NCBI RefSeq assembly: GCF_964275005.1
Contig: NC_092689.1
Span: 11,049,879 to 11,113,878, forward strand
Length of the DNA: 64,000 nt
Source of the DNA: Diadema setosum
Taxonomy: Eukaryota > Echinodermata > Echinoidea > Diadematoida > Diadematidae
Direction of reading: 5' to 3'
Shown: in pieces, positions 11,277-22,900 of the stretch
Layout: every line of letters begins with the position of its first letter
Position numbering within the stretch: position 1 is the first letter of the stretch
The notes under the pieces: generated by a model
What the model saw: the letters and a program-made list of their open reading frames with translations, nothing else
Told to the model about the DNA's origin: nothing
Databases searched by the model: none
Program-made: the position numbers and the translations under genes

Positions 11277-14200
11277 ATGGGGAGAAAAGTTACCTTAGCG
11301 ACCTGTACCCTGAATCAATGGGCTATGGATTTCGAAGGGAATGCAAAAAGAATATTGAAGAGTAAGTATTGTTGCGAACAATCCCCTGCTGCAGTAGGCT
11401 GCAGTAGTATCGGGTTGCCAGCCCGTTCGTAGCCGGCACTCCTCCGTATGTGTCCCCGCTGGCTGGCGTCGCGGTGCTTTCTCCACAAGCTTTCTCCACA
11501 AGCTAGCTGTCCATGCAAATTCGTCCTGCGAAGAAGGTCCAAGCACGTGCACACAGAACATCTTGAGTGCTTTTGCATAATTAGTTTTCAGAAATGAAAA
11601 ACTTACGAGAGTTTGATAACACTCGGGATTAAACGGGGTATTGGGGGTATAGTCTACATGCATGCCAACAAGATTAGAAGGGAATGAACTGTTTAATTTT
11701 ACTAGACTCTAGAATATAAAAAAAAGTGGTCACGGTTTCTGCTAAAAAATCACTTTTCCAGCAAATTTTAAAGATGATCCCAATCAGCAATCTCGACAAG
11801 TAAGGTATTACCTGAAAGAGCAGAGTTTGCTCCATATTACCCTCAGACAGCATTTCATAATTCGAAGTATTTCTGGAGAAAATCGGCTAAAGAAACATAA
11901 ACTTCGCTGTTATTCTGAGACGGGTTCGTTATTTGCAATGCTGACGGAGTGTTAAGAGGTTTCGACTATCCGGAATCAATTGGTACGGTTAGTTTTTTGC
12001 TGGCTCCATGGGACCATTGTACAAGTGTGCTGAAAGTACCCATATCAGTAGGGACTACTGCTGACCGTTTTGAACAAAGTTGAGACTATAGGCGCAGTCA
12101 GACTGGCAAAATATTGAGAAGTTTAAGATTGCGAAGTTTTCGCGATCTTTTGTCGTGCAGTCACACTGGCAGCCAAACTTCTCGATTTTTGGATTGAGAA
12201 GTTTGGGTCATCGGTGCGCGCGCACAAGAAAGAAAAGAGAGCGCGCCTTCTGATGGCTAGTGATTGTGACGTAACAATCCGCGCCTGTACATGACAATAC
12301 ACTCGCGCTTCGGAGACACTGTCCGCAAGCATGTGGTGGACTGGTCACGTGACAAAGATCGCGAAGTTTCAGTTTGTCGCGGTCACACTGGCAAAAGATC
12401 GAGAAGTTTGGAGGGGGTGGGGGAAAAATCCCTAGTTGATGTGGGAAGTTTTGCGAGAAGTTTTGCGGGAAGTTTCGCTGGAAGTTTGCGGTCACACTGG
12501 CAAAACTTCGAGATCTTAAAGATCGTGATCTTAAACTTCTTAATCTTTTGCCAGTCTGACCGCGCCTTATGAGAGTCTTGTCTGCTGTGTACAGTGCAGT
12601 ACCAGCAAAGACGATGGAGTGCCACGCATGCTGCCCGGCGCTCACCGCTGCGAGGCACTCTGTCATCTTTGGTACCAGAGTGCCCCCGCTTTCTTTGTGA
12701 TATGAATTTGAAAGAATATTGTGTTGTCTCTCTTGTGTTACATGTGTGTGTGTGTTTGCTTGTAGTAAAGCACATTTTCCTCATTTGATCATTTGTGCAT
12801 TAAATACACTATTTCATCCAAATCAATCTTGCCGAGTGTATCGTGGACATACAGCTGTATGTGTACTCGAGACTCGACCTCAGCGCAGGTTAACAGGTGC
12901 CTGAACATGGATTAGAAATGATGATATTAATTGGATTAATACTAGTAGTTTGGTAGATACTGTATATGCGGTGCATTGCAAGTGGACTGTGATACTTGTG
13001 AACTTAACAAGGCACAAAAATTTTGCCTCCCACAACTTTTAATATGCAACTGGACATACATTAATACTGTCTCTATGGGAAATTGCTAAAATTCTTTGTT
13101 CAAGAAATGTGAATATTTTTTCTCATTCTATATATATGGTCCTTGGTCAAGAACTCGGCCAGAAGAATTCACAAATAGTCTCTAAAGGGCTTTTTACGCT
13201 TGCAAATTTTTGCTTAGTCCCGTACCAACGGTCGGGCTAAGGGGGGGCCTTAGCCCCACCGTTGGTACGGGACTTTCCTTAGTCCGGCACTTTCTGTTTA
13301 TACTTGTTTTTGCCAAAGTGGGCTAGCCCCACCGATAATCCCGTACTATCTGGCCCTGCAAAATAGCAGGGTTAGCACCGAAATTGCGGTGCCAAGCAAG
13401 CGAGTGAAAACAGAAAAAAAAAAAAATCCGGGGCTAAGCGACGGAGACGAAGTCCGACCCCCCACTGACCAATCAGAAACGAGGTAATCAAGTGCTGCTG
13501 GTGCATGCATGTACTTACGCAGTGCATAGCGTAATCATGAATATTCATGTGGTTTGGAAAATACGAGGCTAAGAAATACGAGTGTAAAAAGGTCAGTTTT
13601 CTCCTTAGCCCAGGACAAGAGCTTAGTACGGGATTTATTGGCGAGTGTAAAAAGCTGAAAAAATTGGTACGGGACTAACGATAGTCCTGGGTCAGAGAAA
13701 GTACGGGGTTAAGAAACACAAGTGTAAAAAGGGCTTAACAGGCCCCAATTTGTGAAATATGCTATATACTCGTAAGCTATTTGGCTCATACCATAATATA
13801 CAATGCATGACAGGAGTAAAGGAGATTCACAAATACTGCCCTTAGATTAGGTACACTGTACTTGTGTTGCCCTGTATTTATTACTTCCCTTGTTTCTCAT
13901 TGCTTCGTACATTGAAAAGGGCAGATTTCTGGGGGGGGGGGGGGTTCCTGATTTTGCAGCTAACACTTTCTGCAAATCTAATGTCCTATTACAACTCTTT
14001 AATGTATAATTTGATGCAAAGGGAAAGGTTACTATGGTAAAACAGATATTTTCCCCTTTGATCATTAACTAGTGCAGGAGGTCTTAATAGTTCCTGAATA
14101 TCACGCATCATGTAATGATACAGTAGACCTGTTTGCATGCAGTGAATGTTGAGCAAGGACCTGGCAAGCAAATGTTTTGTGAATGTATGCATAGAATATA

Positions 14201-16914
14201 AAGTTGATGAAATAGCCTACATGTATATGTCAACATAACAGTCGTGGCACAATTACAATGTGCATTGTATATTTAGATGCATGGTGACATGCATGGTGTT
14301 GTGTACAATTGTAGATTTTGAGTGAAAAGGCACTGTAAAGCAAGAAATATGATATGCAGCATTCGTATGAGGTTTTGCGAATTGCAACTGGCATCTAAGA
14401 AATATAAAAAATGACTGTGGAGGAATGTGTCCATGTCAGATACTGTACTTACAATTTTGTAGATTTTGGTACACCCTGTATGCTTACATGTAGTAATATG
14501 TTCTATTGTGGTTCCAGGCAATCATTCAAGAGGTGTGCATTGTCTTTGTAGAGTGAGTTAGCAAGTATAATAATATGGCAGTGAACAGCTGAAAACCTCT
14601 AAGTTTTTACTCATAATGGAAAGCTTTCCTAATAAATAATGTTATTTAAGTGAGTCTGTATCAATTTTAAACACAAAACTTTTTAAGTGAAATGTATTCA
14701 GATGGTATTAGACAATTAAACCACTACAGACTACACAAGATTTCGGAAATGGTGCTTGGCTTGACGACCTTGTGCACATCACCCAGGGGCCTGGGTAGGA
14801 CAGCCATACAAGCAAGCCATACAAATCACTTATCATTTAACACACAACTCCTTGTGTGCTGATTGGCCAATGGCCAAATGGCCAGGTTTTCACCTTATAT
14901 CTCTTCTTTGTTGGACATTGTATGCATGCCATTTAATAGTTTTTCACATTCATGTACTATGTAGATTACTGCCAACTAGCAATTTTTTCTTTTGTCTATT
15001 TTTTTTTTCAAAGAGTGCAGTATGTGTGCAGTTACATGTTTGAGTGTGTGCAATGCATTGATACAAAAAAGTGAATGCAGGTGGAGTAAGAAAAAAAAAG
15101 ACAAAAGAAAGGGTAAAGGGCTAATTTTCACTTCCTTATGACACAATGCATTCTCCCATTGCACCGACATTCGATAATTAGTCTTTTGAGCCTTCAAGGA
15201 AGTACACTGTAGTGACCCACAAGGAAAACAAAGAACACCAAAATCACTCATTCTCAGCAGCTTTGCTATTTATTAACAATTTTCACAGTTGTACACCATG
15301 TCTTACCCCACATGAGTACAATTGTAGGTGCTCATGGAAATAGTACATGTGTGCCTTACCTGTACGGCTATGTATTGAGCAAAGTTCTACTGGACATGTA
15401 GTGTGCGTTGTTTCTTTTTCATCCCTGATGAGGGCATAATGTCAAAATTTATATTGTCATCGAGCAGAAAGCTCAATCCTGCTGAAAACAGCAAAGATTA
15501 AATATCATATTGCAATTACATACCACAATGTATTTTCTGATAGTGTGGTGTTCCAATTCCATGAAATTTTCTACATTTTAAAGCATAATAAGTGATGCTC
15601 CATTCTGTTGCAGGATTATAAGCATTGAAAATGTTGGCGAATCATGAAATATGTCAAATGAGCATTAAAAATACAAACAGTAGGTTTGTTGATCATGTGA
15701 CTCTGGTCTAATCTTAAGCAATCCTTTTAGCCCTTAATAATAAGATTCATCTCATTGACCCTTTTTTTTTCTTTTGTAGAAGTAACTCAATTACTTATGG
15801 ACAACTTTCTCTTGTAGAGACCTCAGCTCAAATAGAATTACCAGTGCAACATGTCAGTGGAAAAAGTGATTGTTGGAGTATAATCTGAACCCATTCATAT
15901 TGTAGCTTCTAACATCCCTATTCATACATTTTGTATAGGGCTGACCGGCATTCCTTTCAAGGCACTTACGCGTAGTATAGAAACAGTGACAGCTATTTAT
16001 TTGTTAACCTTGATGTCTGCAGCAAACCCAACAAATGGCATATTAACCTGTTGAGGACAGGCTGATTTTGCTACAACACGCATTTCCCATAGGCGCTTGG
16101 CTGGGTATACTCGGGACTCGTCCTCAACGAGTTTTAAACAATAGGTTATAGGTACAGAGTGTACTGCACTGGATCATTGTCTGCACGAGTGTTTCTCACT
16201 GCTAGAGAGATACGTGAAAGCTCTAACGCTTAACTTGTTTTGAAACTCTTTCAGGCATTGAGGTCGCCAAGCAGAAAGGTGCAAGATACAGGCTGGGGCC
16301 GGAACTGGAAATTCCGTAAGTCAATCTCCTTTCGTGAGAAAACAAAATTAGGGTAAAACTGTTCAATCTTATTGATGAAGAAGTGTGTAGAAACAGTGTC
16401 TCTTGATGCAACATGTTTCTATGATTTTTCAGCACTTTGAGGCTGCCAGAGTTTTGCAAAGAAAGTTCTGGAAGCATTTTCTCTTGACTTTAAGTGATTT
16501 TGGGAAGGCATTTACCAATCTTAGAGTAACCGGTTCCCATATAATGATATCACATCATTCATGTGAAGTACTATGTACAAAATGAGTTTGTTGAACATAA
16601 TGAAATGCATGTGATTTTGTATCATTGTATGATGATAATGATGATGATGATCTGAATTGTTTTTGATGTGACTCATCAAACTGTCATGATTCTGTTTCAC
16701 ACAGGGGCTATGGCTGCAATGACCATTTCTTTGAGTCGGATACTTGTCTCCATTCCTGGCAAGTGTTGGCCCAGCTGCTGGAGGCCCCTGAGACCAAAGA
16801 TATCATGTGTGATGTTGGAATGTAAGTTTGCAGACAACCATTCTTAGGAGTAGGCATACATTGGGACATTTTTTTAATGTTTTATTTTATTTATTTATTT
16901 TATTTAATTTAATT

Positions 16915-16945
<31 letters not shown>

Positions 16946-19900
16946 TTTTTTTTTTTTTTTTTTGGGGGGGGGGTTGTTGCATAAGTTTCCTTTTAACAAT
17001 CCTGTTAGTTAAAAACTTTGTATTCTGTTCTGTTGAGAAATTCTGTGCCGGATAGCTTGACTGTTAATCTATCTACAATAGCTTGTCTTGCTTTTTATAT
17101 TTGCATTTTGGCCCCCCCTTGACGTTTCGCGTGATTATTCCGCAACGCGTGATGCTCTCGCCGCGACATTTTATGACTTTTTTCTTTCAAGTATCGTGCA
17201 ACTTTTGAGACCAAATTTGTCACTCCGGGCATACCGTTTTGAAGCCACACCCCTTTGAAAAAAATTTGTTGACCCAAAAATTGCTCAAAAACATGATTTT
17301 GTGTACAAATCCAATGTAAATTGTGTTTTTGCAATTAATTCATATAAAAATAAATATTTTTACTTTCAGTGGCTGATAATGATTTATTTTAGCCTGATTA
17401 TGCTTTAAAATGTTTCTGCAACAAATTTTGACGAAAAAAAACAAAAACAAAAATTAAAAAACAAAGAAGTACATAAGAAATTCAATAAACAATAAAATAC
17501 ATAAGAAATAATTATGAAGCCGAATTTTTGCTTCAATATTATTGTTGAGGATATTTAAAAGAATATGTTCACCAAAAATTAGAAGTCTTGGAGCTTTATT
17601 TTTTTTATTTATAGGCCAAAAATATGTTTGCATAAATTAGCATAAATTAATTAATATAAAATACATAAATTAAAATTTGAAAAATCTAACTATACAGTCT
17701 TGTAGATTACATTAGCCTCTACCTTGGTGCAAATTTTCGCGAGGATCGCGCGATCCACAACCGAGATCTGGGGGGGGGGGGGGGGCCAAAAAAAGGCCCC
17801 CCTCTCCGGTGGTTTCAAGTCCCTCAAAAAACCCGATGGGATTAGGGTTTAAGGGGATGGTTAGTAACTGATCAGTGGGAATCAGTGGGAATGCTGGGGG
17901 ATGATTGTTCCAATCCTTGTGGGATTCACTTAAGAGTACATCATATATCTACTGTTGTGTGAAAATTATTTGCTTCAGAATGGTCTCATATTCAAGTAAT
18001 GTGCAGTTTATACGTGTACGATCGCCCCATCACAGTACAGGCATGCTAACCTGGAAACATAAACTGCACATCACTTGAATATGAGACCATTCTGAAGCAA
18101 ATAATTTTCACACAACAATAGATATATAATGTAAGACTCATGAATGAATCCCACAAGGATTGGAACAATCATCCCCCAGCATTCCCACTGATCAGTTACT
18201 AGCCATCCCCTTTAAGCAAACAGGTGAGATATCTTCTGTAATGCCTGTAAAGGAGTTAGTTTTCAGTACCGCTAACATTTGTGTCTTTATTGAAATTCAT
18301 GAAATTCTTCCGTTGAGATGTTTTCATTGCAACTGATTGACAAATTGCCCTACATTGACGTAAACAAGCACTGAATTGATCAGTGTTTTATTAGTACCCA
18401 TGATAAAAAATCATGGACGTACATAATCGAGCAGGATTCGATTCTACGACCTCCTGATCACCGGACAGGCGTCAGATGACCGGTGATCAGGAGGTCGTAG
18501 GTTCGAATCCTGCTCGAGTATGTACGCCCATGATTTTTTATCATGGCTACTAATAAAACACTGATCAATTCAGTGCTTATTTTTGTCGTTGTTCAGAAAA
18601 TACTGTGTGGCAGTCTGTGCCTGGTCTGCTAAGTCTGTGTGATTGTCTTACTCATTCTCAAAAGAACAGAAAAGAAAAGAAAAGAAAAGAAAGATAAAAA
18701 AGACCAGGAAGCTAGGATTAGTTGTCATGTGTTTGTCACAGTGTGTGTGTGTGTGTATGTACAATACAATGGAGGAACACGTAATCTTTGTTTGATGTTG
18801 TTGTTCCAAAAGTTGTGCTTAATCAGGAAGGCATTAATAAAGGGTCTGCTCCAAAATGCAACAAAACGTACAAAGTTCTGTTGAATTCACAATGTCGACA
18901 TGAAGAGAAAATTGACTTGCTGTGATGTATGTTCTGTAGAGAGAGAGGAGGTTGTATTTATCAATACAATTTGGGAGCCAGATTGTCAGAAAGGGGGGGG
19001 GGGGGTGGGGTGGGGAGGGGCGGTGTAGAGATTTGTTAGGGATGGGCAGATGGTTTGGGAAAGTGTGCATGTCTCCCTGCTCGCTAGAGCGATTTCCTGG
19101 CACAGCATTTGATGCAGTGTCTCTTTGTGTACATGGATATACCAGTAGTCAAAACATTATGTTGCACTTGTTATCACATTATAAATGTTGGTCTTGTTTG
19201 TGAAACCTTAGCTTTCAAGTGCCTTTAAAGTACACAGAGATACGGTAAGGGGTACATCCCAAGTAGAAACTGAGTCTGAAAACACATGTAAACCTGTATC
19301 TCTCTTGTGCCTTATTTCATTAAATTCTTCCATGATATAAAAAAATATATATATTTAGAAAAATGAGGCATAACCTTGTTGTACTTCTCCACCACCATTG
19401 CCAACACTTGGTCTCTTGTAATTATAGCATTTGCCTTGAGAGGGACTTGTTAATGCAAGAAAATTATGGTCAGTCTTTCGTATGTGAAACAAATGCAGCA
19501 TGTTTTTATTACAATGAGCATATGACACATTGACATAAGAGCAGATACCAACCATTCTCAGATACTGGTACTGATGGATTCTGTCATCAATACAGATTCT
19601 GTGCATGAATTTTTTGTGTTGATATGTGATAAGTTCTTGTTTGCTTTGAATTTTATAAAGTGATGTACATGTAAGTGCATGGTGGCTTAACATTTTACTG
19701 TTCTTGTTTCCTTTCATTCCTCTTGTTTGTTTGTTTTTCCCCTCAGGCCTGTAATGCACAAGAATGTGCGGTATAACTGCAGAGTTATATTTCTGAACAA
19801 GTAAGTGCTCCAAGATTATATTGATTACTGAATGATTTAAAAATGTGTCCATGGAGTACTCTGTCGAAATCCTTTTAAACTTGTTTAGTCCTTGAGGAAA

Positions 19901-22900
19901 TTTGCTGCAAAAAATTACCATCTTGTCATCAGCATATTGGCACCTCTTAATATCACTGCATATCTTTCATTTGAAAAAGATTAGATGACACTGGTTAAGT
20001 TCATCAGATTTGTACAAAAAGAGAAAGAGATAATAAATTTCATATTGTTAGAGACACAGGCCTGAACTCTAATCAGCTAAAATTTGTTGCCAATTTAAGG
20101 TCCAGGTATAAATTGACCAATTGTTTAAATTTTGAACTGAAACACATGATTATAATAATTATATGTAAATGGCAAGGAGCTCAAATGAAAAAGAATCGTT
20201 AACCTGTTAAGGATGAGCTGATTTTGCTGTTACAAGCATTTTCCACTGACACCACCTTCCGAGTATACCTAGGACTTGGCTTCAATGGGTTAATTTTCTG
20301 TCACAATATGCTAACAGTAAATAGTTGAAATTGTAATGAAAAGATATTCTAGAGAAACATTGTTGCTCATGTTTGTTTGATTAAAATAATATGTAAAATT
20401 GATTTTTAACTCTATTCAAGGTTCTCACATAAAGCTGATTTGAGATAACAATAACCAATTGTGAATATTCATACAGTATATATGTATGCAACCTGCATGA
20501 CAGAGTATTTATACTCTATTATTAGTATCTTTTGAAAGTTTAACACAGCATTATAGAATATTGTGAAGGTTAAAGGTTTCAGTGGTTTATTTTTTTTTAC
20601 AAGCTGTGTGGTGATAGCCTGTTTCAGAGCACACATCAACTTCGGAAGCTTTATTCAAAGGACATTTTGCTGTCCATCCAAATCATAATATAAGTGATCA
20701 GCTGCTTTCATATCTACCGCATGAAACATGTACTGCTAATTTCAGAACTTCCAGTAGTTTCCAAATTCATTTGACCTAACTACTGTAAATGAGAACTAAC
20801 GAGTTTTCTGTTTGCCAATTGTGCACCGTGCAGAAAGATCATCCTCATCAAACCCAAGACGGACATGGCTAACAGCGGCAACTACAGGGAGCTGCGATGG
20901 TTCCAAGGCTGGGCCAAGCTCAGGACGCTGGAGCAACACTTCCTTCCTCGAATGATTGCTGATATTACAGGACAGGTGGATATCCGGCGGTTTTGATTGA
21001 TTTAGATTGATTTTGATTTATTCATCAGGGCTATGTCGGGTGGAAAAAATTTGTGGGTGGGTGGAAAAGATTTGGAAAAAATGTTGTGCCTAAAAATTGA
21101 GGAAGTGGCAAGTATCGTGGTATGCAACATCTTGTGTACAGAATTTAGTTTGAAGAGAGTCTTTTGAAGGCTTTTTTTCCCCTGAATTTTCCCCCGTTTT
21201 TAACTCACCTGAGCCAAAGGCTCAAGTGAGCTATTGCGATCGCTCTTCGTCTGGCGTCCGTCGTGCGTCGTCCGTCGTGCGTCGTTCGTAAACTTTTTAC
21301 ATTTTCATCTTCTTCTTGAGTACTCCTTGACCGATTTTCACCAAACTTGGCAGGTAGCATGCCTAGGGGGATAGGATCTCAATTTGTTCAAGTGGGCACC
21401 TTACCCCTCCTGGGGGCCCCCAGAGGGGCCCAAACCCCTCAAAATTAAGGAATCTTAAAAAATCTTCTTCTCTACAACCAGAAGTGATAGAGCTAAGTCA
21501 GTACTATGAATTAGTACATTGATGACTGTAGTTTTAAGTTTGTTCATGGCTGAATCAGGGGTGCCCCCCTTGGGACCCAGGGAAGGGGGGTGGGGAGGGG
21601 TCCTAATGGGGCCGAAATTGTACATTTTCATCTTTTTCTTGAAAATGGCATCATGAATTTTCACCAAAGTTGGCAGGTAGCATCTCTAGGAGGAAAGAAT
21701 CTCATTCCCATCAAATGGGTACCATGCCCCACCTGGGGGGCCCCCAGGGGGCCTAAATTTGGACCAAAATTGTAAATTTTCATCTTTTTCTTGAAAACCC
21801 TATCACAAATTTTCATCAAACTTGGCAGGTAGCATCCCTAGGGGGATAGAATCTCAATTCTATCAAATGGGCACCATGCTCCACCTGGGGGCCCCAGGGG
21901 GTCCCCCCCCCCCAAGGAATCTTGACAGATTTTCTCTGGAACCAGAAGTGATTGAGCTAAGTTGATACAATGAGTCAGTATATCGATGACTGTTGTTTCA
22001 AGTTTGTTCATGGGAAAATCAGAGGTGCCCTTCCCCCCCCCCCCACCCCCTTGGGACCCAAGGAAGCGATGGGATTGGGGGGGTCCAAGTGCGGGCCTAA
22101 ATTTTGATCTTCTTGCTGAAAACAACATAATGGATTTTCACCAAACTTCGCAAGTAGCATTTCCATGAGGATAAGATTTCAAAGTGTTTGAATGGGCACC
22201 ATGCTTTCCTTGGGGGCCCCAGGGCATCTAAACCTCCTAAATTAATGAATATTCAGTAATATTTTCTCTAGTCTGTTTTTTCCCCATGCTGCATAATCCA
22301 ACATTCTATAAAGTACAGTGTACTTGGTAGGTATTTTTACCAGTGTGATGGAATATGAAAATGGACACCATGCCCCCTTTCTAAAAGTTACCCCCACCGT
22401 AAGTTTCCAATGTTCTTAGGTAAGAGTCTGCAAGAATGCATGGAAGGTGAACTTGCGATACTCAGGTGAGCGCGTGACCCCTGGGTCTCTTGTTTTTCTT
22501 CTGGATCCATTTGCAGTGAATACAAGTTTACTGCAATGTGAACCAAAATTCCAGACAGGATTGATATCTGCTGGGAACAAAATCTATTGTGCAGTAACTC
22601 TTTGGTGATACTTTGTCTACTGAAATCTTCAACGAGTGAAGGTCACTCTTGTGCCTTTTCTTATCTTTGTTGTTGTTGCAGACAACTGTGCCAATCGGCG
22701 ATGCTGTCATAGCAACCAGGGACACATGCATTGGAGCTGAAGTGTGTGAAGGACTATGGACTGCCAACAGGTAATAATTAATGTCTTTCTTTGAAAAGGT
22801 AGAACTTGTTTGGACTTATCTAAGTTACTCATGGTTAAGTTATTATTTCCACATGATTGTATTGATTAGGATCAGATTTCATTTCGCCACTAAGTCTTGC

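Noticed and set aside
12208-12784. Several 90-150-codon frames in NADSYN1 intron 1
   Set aside because: They fall within the inverted-repeat element at 12089-12569 and arise from its repeated GAGAAGTTT motifs.
15420-15500. CTGATGAG followed by GAAA, hammerhead-ribozyme-like
   Set aside because: No complementary stem II between the two motifs and no correct cleavage-site stem. CTGATGAGGA in the M1 modules fails for the same reason.
19355-19921. 188-codon minus-strand frame over NADSYN1 exon 4
   Set aside because: It overlaps a conserved exon on the opposite strand and shows no recognisable domain; taken as chance.
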